Of a DNA stretch of 64,000 bases, positions 40,491 to 49,363 are shown in pieces; within the stretch, counting starts at the first letter, position 1; each line of letters starts with the position of its first letter. The position numbers and the translations under genes were made by a program. Source of the DNA: CAVSVP01 sp963731125 (GTDB taxonomy: Bacteria; Pseudomonadota; Gammaproteobacteria; Competibacterales; Competibacteraceae); the NCBI GenBank assembly GCA_963731125.1, contig CAVSVP010000007.1, positions 682,001 to 746,000 of the forward strand, in the 5' to 3' direction. Below the pieces are notes generated by a model. It saw only the letters and a list, made by a program, of their open reading frames with translations. It was not told where the DNA came from and made no database searches.

Positions 40491-41872
40491 CGAGCACCTG
40501 ATGTCGTAGCAGTTTTCTGATGACTACTGGCCAACGCTGCTAACAGACGGTCGTGAATCCCTCCGAAGCCACCATTACTCATAATAAGCACCTGATCGCC
40601 AGGCTGAGCTAGGGCCTTCACCGCAGCGACTGTTGCTTCTATTGAGGTGCAGAGTTGTCCTCGGCCCGCTAGCGCTGTTACTACCTCAGCCAAGTTCCAG
40701 GACAAATCCGGTGCTTGATAAAGCACCACGGCATCGGCAGAAGCTAACGCCGTCGCGAGGCTGTCTTTAAAAATTCCTAAGCGCATACTATTGGAGCGTG
40801 GCTCAAGAATGACAATGATACGTTGATTGCCAATCTTGGCACGCAAACCAGTCAATGTGGCAGCAATGGCGGTGGGATGATGAGCAAAATCATCATACAC
40901 GGTAATGTGATTGACTACTCCGCGTAGTTCCATCCGTCGCCTAACACCCTTAAATCCGGCTAAAGTACTGATAGCTTTGGCGGGCGAAACGCCCACATGA
41001 TGGGCGGCTGCAATAGCGGCCAAGGCGTTATGGGCATTGTGGATACCAAACTGAGACCACTCGACCCGGCCCTGAAAATCTCTTTGATAGTAAACATCGA
41101 AAACGCTGCCGTCGGGAATGACCATGCGGGTCTGCCAGTCGCCGCTGCCAAACCGCTCTACGGGAGTCCAACAACCTGCAGCCAATACCGTTTCCAAATG
41201 ATTATCAGCACCATTGCTAATGATCAAACCTTGTCCCGGCACAATGCGGGTCAGGTGATGAAATTGGCACTGGATGGCGGCTAGGTCTGGAAAAATATCG
41301 GCGTGCTCAAATTCCAAATTATTTAGAACCAAGGTACGGGGGCGGTAATGGACGAATTTAGAGCGCTTATCAAAAAAGGCGGTGTCATACTCATCAGCTT
41401 CCACCACAAAGCAGGGACCTTTACCCAGGCGGGCGGATACGCCGAAATCAGCAACAATGCCACCGATGAGAAAACCGGGTTCTAGACCTGCCTGGTCTAA
41501 AATCCAAGCCAATATGCTGCTTGTCGTAGTTTTACCATGAGTACCGGCCACTGCAAGCACCCAGCGCTTGCGCAATACGTGCTCTGCTAACCACTGGGGA
41601 CCCGAGGTGTAAGGAAGTTCGCCATTGAGTAGGGACTCGATGATGGGCTGTCCGCGGGACATGACGTTACCTACGACGACGCCCTCGGGTGCCGGCTCTA
41701 GGTGTTCAGGCAGATAACCCTGCTTAAGCTGGATGCCTGCAGCTTCTAATTGGGTGCTCATGGGAGGGTAAACATTAACGTCGCAACCGCTCACCTCATG
41801 ACCCGCTTCCCGGGCAAGCAAAGCCAGACCCGCCATGAAAGTGCCGCAAATGCCAAGAACATGAATATGCAT
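40487..41872 (-). CDS. mpl: UDP-N-acetylmuramate:L-alanyl-gamma-D-glutamyl-meso-DAP ligase
   Basis: Mpl joins recycled murein tripeptide to UDP-MurNAc, feeding peptidoglycan recycling. The start is set at the ATG at 41872 (MHIHVLGICGTFMAGLALLA), which begins the MurC-like Rossmann domain; an upstream in-frame extension would overlap the previous gene. The product is about 461 residues. Visible: AVAGTHGKTTTSSILAWIL (ATP loop), VVEADEYDTAFFDKRSKF, YDDFAHHPTAIAATLTGLR and ILEPRSNSMRLG. It is coupled to ubiX downstream and two bases from the membrane-protein gene upstream. Confidence 0.95.
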   Translation of the reverse strand: MHIHVLGICGTFMAGLALLAREAGHEVSGCDVNVYPPMSTQLEAAGIQLKQGYLPEHLEPAPEGVVVGNVMSRGQPIIESLLNGELPYTSGPQWLAEHVLRKRWVLAVAGTHGKTTTSSILAWILDQAGLEPGFLIGGIVADFGVSARLGKGPCFVVEADEYDTAFFDKRSKFVHYRPRTLVLNNLEFEHADIFPDLAAIQCQFHHLTRIVPGQGLIISNGADNHLETVLAAGCWTPVERFGSGDWQTRMVIPDGSVFDVYYQRDFQGRVEWSQFGIHNAHNALAAIAAAHHVGVSPAKAISTLAGFKGVRRRMELRGVVNHITVYDDFAHHPTAIAATLTGLRAKIGNQRIIVILEPRSNSMRLGIFKDSLATALASADAVVLYQAPDLSWNLAEVVTALAGRGQLCTSIEATVAAVKALAQPGDQVLIMSNGGFGGIHDRLLAALASSHQKTATTSGAR

Positions 41873-41874
41873 AG

Positions 41875-42387
41875 TTAGCTTACTGGATATAACCAGCCTG
41901 AAATAGTCCAAGAAATAATGACATAGCCCAAGGTATATAGCAGTCCTAGGCCTCGTGAAATGGCAAGCGCGTGGTGCAGAATATGTGCTATTACAGCGAT
42001 GCTCCAACCGATCAGCCCTAACGACAAGAGCCACGGGAATTCGGGTGCTCCTGTTTTTGCCAATTCCTGCGCCATCCAAACGGAAACCGGTAAAACCAGT
42101 AATTGCAGCAAGGTACCGGTTCCCAACAGGGCTGTTAAAGTTTGGATAAAGCGCATCCTATAGTTCCATAAGGTGAGTGCTCCGTAAGTCAATGCTAAAA
42201 GTAAGACTATATCTATCAGAACCATTAGCCCAGCCGTCAGTGGACCGACACTAAGTAGCAGCACGAGAAAACCAGACAGCCCGTAAGTTATTAATGTTAA
42301 TCTAAGCAACGCCAAAGACGCAGGCACATGCTGAGGACCTTTGCGAAACAGGCAGATATCTAAAAACAGATTAAAGAGGGCATACAT
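41875..42387 (-). CDS. Integral membrane protein, about five helices, unknown function
   Basis: The likely start is the ATG at 42387 (MYALFNLFLDICLFRKGPQH), seven bases after the hslO stop; a longer frame beginning at 42510 would overlap hslO and lacks similarity of composition. The 170-residue product is strongly hydrophobic with about four or five transmembrane segments (GLSGFLVLLLSVGPLTAGLM, LIDIVLLLALTYGAL, LLGTGTLLQLLVLPVSVWM, LIGWSIAVIAHILHHAL). I do not recognise a functional family. Its place between hslO and mpl suggests co-transcription only. Confidence 0.75.
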   Translation of the reverse strand: MYALFNLFLDICLFRKGPQHVPASLALLRLTLITYGLSGFLVLLLSVGPLTAGLMVLIDIVLLLALTYGALTLWNYRMRFIQTLTALLGTGTLLQLLVLPVSVWMAQELAKTGAPEFPWLLSLGLIGWSIAVIAHILHHALAISRGLGLLYTLGYVIISWTISGWLYPVS

Positions 42388-42394
42388 GGCAGTA

Positions 42395-43267
42395 TTAATG
42401 TCGGGTTCCAGAAGCGTTCGGCTGGATACCGGGAATAAATGGCAGCTGTGCGTCCACCCGATCAAATTCATAACGCATTCCGCAGAACTCACACGTGACT
42501 GTGACTGCACCCTGTTCGGCTAAAATTTCTTGAATTTCTTTGCGGCCAAAGGCGCGCAACATGGATTCCGTACGTTCTCGCGAACAAGAGCAACGGAAGG
42601 TAACAGACTGTGCCTCAAATAAACGCACATCTTCCTCGTGGAATAGACGATGGATGATGCTTTGAGCATTTGAATTGAGTAATTCTGCTTCAGGCAGGGT
42701 CGCGCTCAAAGCTGAGATCCGTTGCCAGTCATCCGTGTCCATGGCCTGTCCAGGTAAGCGCTGGAGCAGTATTCCGGCAGCAGCGTGCAGATGAGCGACT
42801 AACTGCAGGCGGGTAGGTAACTGCTCGGAGCGACTGAAGTAAGTTTCCAGGGAGGCGGCGAGAGAAGTGCCGGACAACTCTACCACCCCCTGGTATTGGT
42901 ACGAACCCTGGCCGGGGTCGATAGTCACCGCTAAGGTACCGCTTTCACACAAGTTGCATAGCGACCCCTCGTTGACTGGATCCTGCCAACGAGCCAAGCC
43001 GCGTAAGGTGTGTTCGCTGGTACACTGAACCACCAGCAAAATAAGAGGTCCTCGGCCTTGTAATTGCAGAGTCAACAATCCCTTAAACTTAACGACTGCT
43101 GACAGCAGAGTCGCGGCAACCATGGCCTCACCAAGCAAACGGCGGATAGGCGGAGGATAATCGCGACGTATCAGCACAGTTCGCCAGGCGGTGTCTAAAT
43201 GAACGATTTCACCGCGCACAGGAAGTTGCTCGAATAAAAAGCGCTGTAAAGAGTCGCGGTTTTTCAT
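42395..43267 (-). CDS. hslO: Redox-regulated chaperone Hsp33
   Basis: Hsp33 is a cytosolic holdase switched on by oxidation of a zinc-bound cysteine centre. The 290-residue product has the N-terminal substrate domain (RGEIVHLDTAWRTVL, GEAMVAATLLSAVVKFKGLL) and the C-terminal redox switch with CSCSRERTESML (CxC) and VTCEFCGMRYEFD (CxxC). All four cysteines are present, so redox control should be intact. It is the first gene of the minus-strand run that continues to rluE; a 105-base gap separates it from gatB. Confidence 0.96.
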   Translation of the reverse strand: MKNRDSLQRFLFEQLPVRGEIVHLDTAWRTVLIRRDYPPPIRRLLGEAMVAATLLSAVVKFKGLLTLQLQGRGPLILLVVQCTSEHTLRGLARWQDPVNEGSLCNLCESGTLAVTIDPGQGSYQYQGVVELSGTSLAASLETYFSRSEQLPTRLQLVAHLHAAAGILLQRLPGQAMDTDDWQRISALSATLPEAELLNSNAQSIIHRLFHEEDVRLFEAQSVTFRCSCSRERTESMLRAFGRKEIQEILAEQGAVTVTCEFCGMRYEFDRVDAQLPFIPGIQPNASGTRH

Positions 43268-43372
43268 GGCATCCCTTGGAGCTTCCCTTTCTCGGTAATG
43301 AGTACGTAGGGGGAGTATGAAATAACCCTCCTAACGCTAAAAACGTTCCGCAAGAACTGCTAGTTCGCCTCA

Positions 43373-44812
43373 TTAACGGCTTCGCAGCTTTTTCAATAGC
43401 AAGTCATTGACCTGCTGAGGGTTGGCTTTACCCCGTGACGCTTTCATCACCTGGCCAACGAAAAAACCTAGTAGCTTGTCTTTACCGGCTCGGTATTGTT
43501 CCACCTGTTGGGGATTAACGTGAATGACTTCGTCAATGATGGACTCGATGGCTGAAGAATCCGTGATTTGTTGTAAACCGCGCTTGGCGATGATGGTGTC
43601 GGCATCGCCCTCGCCGTTCCACAGTGCTTCGAAGACTTCCTTAGCAATCTTACCAGAAATCGTTTTATCCTGAATCCGTTTTAGCATGCCGACAAGCAGG
43701 TCTGGACTCACCGGACTTGCGGTAATATATAAGGCCGCTTTATTTAACGCAGCCGCCAAGTCTCCCATCACCCAATTAGCGCACAACTTGGGTTCGCCGC
43801 CCATCCTGGTAACCAGCGCCTCATAGTAGTCGGCTAACTCACGCTCCGCCGTGAGCACTTTAGCATCATAAGGATTAAGGCCATACTGTGCTATAAAGCG
43901 TTGTTTTTTGGCATCGGGTAACTCCGGTAGAGATTTCTTAGCCGTTGCGATAAAGGCCTCATCAAACACCAGCGGCAACAGGTCCGGGTCCGGAAAATAA
44001 CGATAGTCGTTAGCCTCTTCTTTGGTGCGCATGGAGCGGGTCTCACCTTTATCCGGATCATACAGGCGAGTTTCCTGAGCCACTGTGCCACCTTCTTCAA
44101 GCAATTCAATTTGCCGTTGCACCTCAAAGTCAATAGCACGCTCTACAAAGCGAAAAGAATTTAGGTTCTTGAGTTCGGTGCGGGTACCGAACTGCGCCTG
44201 ACCCTTAGGTCGCACCGAAACGTTAGCATCGCAGCGAAAGGAACCTTCTTGCATGTTACCGTCGCAAATGCCCAAATAACGTACCAGAGTATGGAGTTTC
44301 CTCATATAGGTCACAGCCTCTTTAGCCGAACGCAGTTCCGGTTCGGAGACAATTTCCAAGAGTGGTGTGCCGGCCCGGTTAAGATCCACACCAGTCATGC
44401 CGTGAAAGTCTTCGTGAAGCGATTTACCTGCATCTTCTTCTAGATGCGCACGAGTGATGCCAATGGTTTTTGTGGTGCCGTCCTCCAGGTCAATGGTCAA
44501 TTGACCATGGTGCACGATGGGCAGCTCATACTGGCTAATCTGATACCCCTTGGGCAAATCTGGATAAAAATAGTTTTTACGGGCAAAGATTGAACGCTGG
44601 GCCACCGTAGCATCAATGGCTAAGCCGAACATAACGGCCATACGCACCGCGCCTCGGTTCAATACGGGTAGCACACCCGGTAGCCCTAGATCCACCGCAC
44701 AGCTCTGCGTGTTTGGGTCAGCGCCGTAGGCGGTAGGCGCACCGGAGAATATTTTACTTTGCGTAGCGAGCTGAGCATGAATTTCCAGCCCGATCACTGT
44801 TTCCCATTCCAT
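43373..44812 (-). CDS. gatB: Asp/Glu-tRNA(Asn/Gln) amidotransferase subunit B
   Basis: GatB is the kinase and tRNA-binding subunit of GatCAB, which converts Glu-tRNA(Gln) or Asp-tRNA(Asn) to the amidated forms. At 479 residues it is full length. Signatures: WETVIGLEIHAQLATQSKIFSG, LDLGLPGVLPVLN-like AVDLGLPGVLPVLNRGAV, RKNYFYPDLPKGYQISQYE, QEGSFRCDANVSVRPKGQ, and the C-terminal YqeY-like domain ending in FFVGQVMKASRGKANPQQV. The gene order gatC-gatA-gatB is standard, with 39 bases between gatA and gatB. Confidence 0.97.
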   Translation of the reverse strand: MEWETVIGLEIHAQLATQSKIFSGAPTAYGADPNTQSCAVDLGLPGVLPVLNRGAVRMAVMFGLAIDATVAQRSIFARKNYFYPDLPKGYQISQYELPIVHHGQLTIDLEDGTTKTIGITRAHLEEDAGKSLHEDFHGMTGVDLNRAGTPLLEIVSEPELRSAKEAVTYMRKLHTLVRYLGICDGNMQEGSFRCDANVSVRPKGQAQFGTRTELKNLNSFRFVERAIDFEVQRQIELLEEGGTVAQETRLYDPDKGETRSMRTKEEANDYRYFPDPDLLPLVFDEAFIATAKKSLPELPDAKKQRFIAQYGLNPYDAKVLTAERELADYYEALVTRMGGEPKLCANWVMGDLAAALNKAALYITASPVSPDLLVGMLKRIQDKTISGKIAKEVFEALWNGEGDADTIIAKRGLQQITDSSAIESIIDEVIHVNPQQVEQYRAGKDKLLGFFVGQVMKASRGKANPQQVNDLLLKKLRSR

Positions 44813-44851
44813 AAACTCTGGATCACCTTTTTGCGAAAGCGTCGCACCGCT

Positions 44852-46303
44852 TTAAAAGCCGTCTGGAACACGATTGTGCCAATCGGTCGCTTGCTGATAG
44901 CGGTGTGCTGCGTTTAACAACAATGTTTCATTGAAGTAATTGCCGATGAGCTGTAGCCCTACAGGACGTCCTTCACTAAAGCCTACGGGAATGGACATGC
45001 CGGGTAAGCCTGCCAAGTTTACCGCGATGGTATAGATATCCGATAAATACATGGTGACTGGATCATTTACTTTTTCGCCCAAATTAAAGGCTACTGTCGG
45101 TGAAGTAGGACCCATAATAATATCCACTTGTTCAAAGGCGTTACGAAAATCGTCCCGAATCAGGCGCCGGATTTGCTGCGCTTTCAGGTAATAGGCATCG
45201 TAGTAGCCGGCTGACAACGCATAGGTACCCACCATAATACGCCGCTTGACCTCAGCGCCAAATCCCTCGCCGCGGGATCGCGTGTAAAGATCTAGCAAGT
45301 CCTTGGGTTCCTGGCAGCGATAGCCGTAACGTACTCCGTCAAACCGGGCGAGATTGGAGGAACATTCCGCTGGAGCGACAACATAATAGGCAGGAATAGC
45401 CAGTTCAGTACTGGGCAGATTGATTTCCAACACCTCAGCGCCAAGTTGACGGTATTCCGCGATGGCGGCCTCGATGGCTTTAGCAATGCCTGCGTTTAAT
45501 CCGGTACCAAAATATTCTTTCGGTAAGCCAATCTTTAACCCCTGAATGGAAGCGCCTAAATTAGCAGTATAGTTGGGTATTGATTGTGGGGCGGAAGTGG
45601 AATCACGTTCGTCAAAACCAGCCATCACTTGCAGCAGCAGCGCGACGTCCTCGGCACTACGTGCTAGAGGTCCGGCTTGGTCCAGACTGGAAGCGAAGGC
45701 GATCATACCCCAACGCGAGATGCGTCCATAAGTGGGTTTGAGGCCGGTGATGCCACACAGGGCGGCGGGCTGGCGAATGGAACCGCCGGTATCAGTGCCG
45801 GTAGTACCAGGAGCCAAGCGTGCCGCCACCGCCGCAGCAGAACCTCCGGAAGAGCCCCCCGGCACGGCCTGTAAATCCCAAGGATTCTTCACCGGGCCGT
45901 AAAAACTGGTTTCATTAGAGGAGCCCATAGCGAACTCATCCATATTGGTCTTACCCAACGTCACTAGGCCCGCAGCGTTACATTTTTCCACTATCGTGGC
46001 GTTGTAGGGGGCGATGAAATTGTCCAACATTTTGGAACCACAGGATGTGCGAATGCCTTGGGTGCAAAAAATATCCTTATGGGCAATAGGCACCCCAGTG
46101 AGCGTTTCAGCTTCGCCCGTGGCAAGCTGTCGGTCTGCAGCACGGGCCTGTGCCAGAGCGTGCTCTGGCGTTACCGTGATAAAAGCGTTCAAGCGCTTAT
46201 CGTGTTGTTCGATGCGTTTCAGGAATGTGCGGGTAAGTTCTTCGCTGGAGTATTCTTTAGCGCGAAGACCAGCAGAAAGTTCGGCGATGGTTTTGTTGTG
46301 CAT
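44852..46303 (-). CDS. gatA: Asp/Glu-tRNA(Asn/Gln) amidotransferase subunit A
   Basis: GatA is the amidase-signature subunit that releases ammonia from glutamine for GatCAB. The start chosen is ATG 46303 (MHNKTIAELSAGLRAKEYSS), the common N-terminus; two earlier in-frame ATG codons at 46321 and 46312 are possible. The Ser-cis-Ser-Lys centre is visible: Lys in GVPIAHKDIFCTQGIRTSCGS, and the Gly/Ser-rich VPGGSSGGSAAAVAARLAP and GTDTGGSIRQPAALCG. Length is about 483 residues. It lies between gatC and gatB on the same strand. Confidence 0.97.
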   Translation of the reverse strand: MHNKTIAELSAGLRAKEYSSEELTRTFLKRIEQHDKRLNAFITVTPEHALAQARAADRQLATGEAETLTGVPIAHKDIFCTQGIRTSCGSKMLDNFIAPYNATIVEKCNAAGLVTLGKTNMDEFAMGSSNETSFYGPVKNPWDLQAVPGGSSGGSAAAVAARLAPGTTGTDTGGSIRQPAALCGITGLKPTYGRISRWGMIAFASSLDQAGPLARSAEDVALLLQVMAGFDERDSTSAPQSIPNYTANLGASIQGLKIGLPKEYFGTGLNAGIAKAIEAAIAEYRQLGAEVLEINLPSTELAIPAYYVVAPAECSSNLARFDGVRYGYRCQEPKDLLDLYTRSRGEGFGAEVKRRIMVGTYALSAGYYDAYYLKAQQIRRLIRDDFRNAFEQVDIIMGPTSPTVAFNLGEKVNDPVTMYLSDIYTIAVNLAGLPGMSIPVGFSEGRPVGLQLIGNYFNETLLLNAAHRYQQATDWHNRVPDGF

Positions 46304-46429
46304 GTCTTTCATTACATACATACTGTGAATAGGGTGGGCATTAACTCAGGTCGCAGCAACGGAAATCCACCGCTACGCAACAGAGGTGTTGTCTGAGCGG
46401 CCCTACTACCGGGAGAATGCCTAAACGCT

Positions 46430-46717
46430 TTACTCGATCACCTTGGGTACCAGGTACAAGCCGGCTTCAGTACTGGGGGCGATGGACTGAAAAAGTTCCC
46501 GTTGATTCGCTTCACTGACTTCGTCAGCGCGCAGGCGCTGCGCCATCTCTAGAGGATGCGCTAGGGGTGCTACTCCACTCGTGTCCACAGCATTCATTTG
46601 TTCTACCAATTCGAGGATAGAGGACAGATTGCGGGCATAAACGGAAGTGTCCTCCTCGCTAATGGCTAGACGCGCCAGATAAGCAATTTTTTCGACTTCG
46701 GCAGGGCTTAATGACAT
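46430..46717 (-). CDS. gatC: Asp/Glu-tRNA(Asn/Gln) amidotransferase subunit C
   Basis: GatC is the small subunit that stabilises GatA and GatB. The 95-residue product has the usual sequence: MSLSPAEVEKIAYLARLAIS, LSSILELVEQMNAVDTSGV, AHPLEMAQRLRADEV and a C-terminal YLVPKVIE. It is first in gatCAB and diverges from mreB across about 120 bases that must hold both promoters. Confidence 0.96.
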   Translation of the reverse strand: MSLSPAEVEKIAYLARLAISEEDTSVYARNLSSILELVEQMNAVDTSGVAPLAHPLEMAQRLRADEVSEANQRELFQSIAPSTEAGLYLVPKVIE

Positions 46718-46836
46718 CAGTTAATTCTCCATGATCTCACTTAGCGTTCACCGTATCATATTTGTCCGCTTGCTCCCAATCCCCCCTCTTGTTAGGATTG
46801 GCAATCGGATGGTAATACAGGGAGTCGCCATGTCTT

Positions 46837-47889
46837 ATGTTTAAACGGTTGCGCGGTATTTTTTCCAATGACTTATCGATTGATCTTGGTACCGCCAACA
46901 CACTGATTTATGTGCGCGGGGAAGGAATCGTATTGGATGAACCATCCGTTGTTGCCATTCATCAGGATTTTCAGCGCAGTGGATTACGTACTATTGCCGC
47001 AGTGGGTATGGAGGCCAAGCGCATGCTTGGTCGTACGCCGGGCAATCTTACGACCATTCGCCCTCTGAAAGACGGTGTCATTGCGGATTTCACCGTAACC
47101 GAGAAGATGCTGCAGTACTTTATCAAAAAAGTGCATTCTCGGCGGGTGCTTAATTTTACCCCAAGTCCCCGAGTTTTAGTCTGTGTGCCCTGCGGCTCTA
47201 CCCAAGTGGAGCGTCGGGCTATTCGGGATTCTGCTCTTAACGCGGGGGCCCGTGAAGTTTATCTCATTCAAGAACCCATGGCGGCGGCTATTGGGGCGGG
47301 TATGCCGGTCGACGAAGCGCGTGGCTCCATGGTGTTGGATATCGGTGGCGGCACCTCTGAGGTAGCCGTGATTTCTCTAAATGGTATCGTGTATTCAGCC
47401 TCGGTGCGTATCGGTGGTGACCGTTTCGACGAAGGCATCATTAACTACATACGCCGCAATTTCGGAATATTAATTGGAGAGCCTACTGCCGAACGCATCA
47501 AGCATGAAATCGGCAGCGCTTTTCCTGCAAGCGAGGTGCGCGAAATCGAAATCAAGGGCCGTAATCTGGCAGAAGGCGTGCCACGCAGTTTTACATTGAA
47601 TAGCAATGAAGTACTGGAGGCTTTACAGGAACCTTTATCCGGCATTGTCGATGCCGTTAAGATGGCCATCGAGGCTACGCCGCCTGAACTGGCTGCAGAT
47701 CTGGCCGAACGCGGGATTGTCGTTACCGGTGGCGGTGCTCTGTTGCGGGACATCGACCGCTTGTTGATGGAAGAAACAGGTCTAAACGTAACAATTGCCG
47801 AGGGTCCGCTGACCTGTGTGGCGCGTGGCGGCGGTCGTGTGTTGGAACTGATCGATGAACACGGTACGCAGTTTTTTACCATTGAATAA
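46837..47889 (+). CDS. mreB: Rod-shape-determining actin-like protein MreB
   Basis: MreB forms membrane-associated filaments that direct sidewall peptidoglycan synthesis. The 350-residue product starts MFKRLRGIFSNDLSIDLGTA with the first phosphate-binding loop (LSIDLGTANTLIYVRGEGI). Further landmarks are RPLKDGVIADFTVTEKML, QEPMAAAIGAGMPVDEARGS, VLDIGGGTSEVAVISLNGI and VVTGGGALLRDIDRLL. It leads a long plus-strand run mreBCD-mrdA-rodA for cell elongation. The presence of the run implies a rod-shaped cell. Confidence 0.97.
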   Translation: MFKRLRGIFSNDLSIDLGTANTLIYVRGEGIVLDEPSVVAIHQDFQRSGLRTIAAVGMEAKRMLGRTPGNLTTIRPLKDGVIADFTVTEKMLQYFIKKVHSRRVLNFTPSPRVLVCVPCGSTQVERRAIRDSALNAGAREVYLIQEPMAAAIGAGMPVDEARGSMVLDIGGGTSEVAVISLNGIVYSASVRIGGDRFDEGIINYIRRNFGILIGEPTAERIKHEIGSAFPASEVREIEIKGRNLAEGVPRSFTLNSNEVLEALQEPLSGIVDAVKMAIEATPPELAADLAERGIVVTGGGALLRDIDRLLMEETGLNVTIAEGPLTCVARGGGRVLELIDEHGTQFFTIE

Positions 47890-47984
47890 TTTAAGTTGTC
47901 CTTCCTTCCCTACTTTCTGCTTGATACAGTAGGAGCGCACAGGGAACAGGGCGCAAAGTTACTCAGAATTTAGCTATAGCACGA

Positions 47985-48869
47985 TTGTCTAGGACCAAGT
48001 CAAGCAAAAGTGGAATTTTCTTCGCCGGTGCGATGATCAATCTCCGCATCGTTCTGTTCGTGTTGTTATCCAGTACATTGATGGTCGCCGACCATCGTTA
48101 CCATCATCTGGATGCCCTACGCGATGTGTTATCGACCTGTCTTTATCCTTTGCAATACCTTATTCAACTGCCTTCTGATGCGAGTAATTGGCTGTCGCGA
48201 AATCTTACAAGTCGTAGCGTTCTTCTTGAAGAAAATGCCCGGCTGCGCAGAAAACAGCTACTGATCAACGGCCAATTACAACGCTTAACCGCCTTGGAGG
48301 CGGAAAACCGTCGATTGCGATTGTTGCTAAAGTCTTCGGTTGATATCCGGGAAAGGACTTTGATTGCAGAACTACTCAATGTGGACTTTGACCCCTATCG
48401 CCATCAAGTGCTTCTTAATAAAGGAACTTATCACGGGGTTAAATCAGGGCAGCCGCTGTTGAATCAGCGAGGTATCATTGGGCAGGTTTTCCATGCCAGT
48501 TTATTAACGGCTTCGGCCATTCTGATCACTGACCCTAATCACGTTTTGCCGGTGCAAGTTAATCGCAATGGGCTACTCGCCTTAGCTGTAGGAACCGGTC
48601 GTTTTCAGGAACTGGAGCTACCTTATGTCCCTAACAATGAAGATGTTCAGGTAGGTGATTTGCTAGTCACCTCAGGGTTAGGGGGACGTTTCCCGCCAGG
48701 CTATCCGGTGGCCAAAGTCAGTACAGTACAACCTGAACCGGCACGTCCTTTTGCCCATATCATTGCACAACCTACGGCTCAGCTGGAGCGCAGTCGGGAA
48801 GTTTTACTGCTGATCAATGATATTAAAACTAATATCGCTCAGACTGACAGTGCCCTCAATAGCGATTAA
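47985..48869 (+). CDS. mreC: Rod-shape-determining protein MreC
   Basis: MreC is a bitopic inner-membrane protein linking MreB and PBP2 in the elongasome. The frame appears to begin at TTG 47985 (SRTKSSKSGIFFAGAMINLR); an ATG at 48033 is an alternative. It has one transmembrane helix (RIVLFVLLSSTLMVADHRYH), a periplasmic coiled coil (ENARLRRKQLLINGQLQRLTALEAENRRLRLLL) and the beta-rich C-terminal domain (HGVKSGQPLLNQRGIIGQVF, VGDLLVTSGLGGRFPPGYPVAKV). Length about 294 residues. The next gene, mreD, begins two bases after its stop. Confidence 0.94.
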   Translation: MSRTKSSKSGIFFAGAMINLRIVLFVLLSSTLMVADHRYHHLDALRDVLSTCLYPLQYLIQLPSDASNWLSRNLTSRSVLLEENARLRRKQLLINGQLQRLTALEAENRRLRLLLKSSVDIRERTLIAELLNVDFDPYRHQVLLNKGTYHGVKSGQPLLNQRGIIGQVFHASLLTASAILITDPNHVLPVQVNRNGLLALAVGTGRFQELELPYVPNNEDVQVGDLLVTSGLGGRFPPGYPVAKVSTVQPEPARPFAHIIAQPTAQLERSREVLLLINDIKTNIAQTDSALNSD

Positions 48870-48871
48870 CA

Positions 48872-49360
48872 GTGATGTCATCGCGTCATCCAGGCAGTTG
48901 GATCATCGTATGGAGCTTCATTATCGCTTTTCTGTTTACCAATGTCCCTTTGCCAGAAGGAGTCGACCGCTTTCGGCCTGATTGGTTGTGTCTGGTGCTT
49001 GTGTACTGGTGCATGGCGTTACCGCAACGCATGGGTATAGGCATTGGCTGGTTATCGGGTTTGTGCCTGGATGCTGTCAAAGGAACCGTGCTCGGTCAAC
49101 ACGCCCTGGCTTTAGCGGTAGTCGCATTTCTTACGCTCAAGACCCATCGCCGAATCCGAGTATTTCCGTTATGGCAGCAATCCCTTGGCGTTTTTATTTT
49201 TTTATTGGTGAACCAAGTGCTCGTGTCCTGGATAAACGGAATGATTGGTTATCCACCCCGAGATTTTTGGTACTTAGCGCCCGCCCTGGGAGGTATGTTG
49301 TTATGGCCCGGCGTATTCATCATTCTGCGCGATTTGCGCCGCCACTTTCGGGTAGCTTAG
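48872..49360 (+). CDS. mreD: Rod-shape-determining membrane protein MreD
   Basis: MreD is a small inner-membrane protein with about five helices that supports the MreBCD-RodA-PBP2 complex. The 162-residue product begins at GTG 48872 or ATG 48875. Hydrophobic segments include GSWIIVWSFIIAFLFTNVPL, WLCLVLVYWCMAL, IGIGWLSGLCLDAVKGTVLG and LGVFIFLLVNQVLVSW. The GLCLDAVKGTVLGQHALALA segment is a good family marker. It sits directly between mreC and mrdA. Confidence 0.93.
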   Translation: MMSSRHPGSWIIVWSFIIAFLFTNVPLPEGVDRFRPDWLCLVLVYWCMALPQRMGIGIGWLSGLCLDAVKGTVLGQHALALAVVAFLTLKTHRRIRVFPLWQQSLGVFIFLLVNQVLVSWINGMIGYPPRDFWYLAPALGGMLLWPGVFIILRDLRRHFRVA

Positions 49361-49363
49361 AAA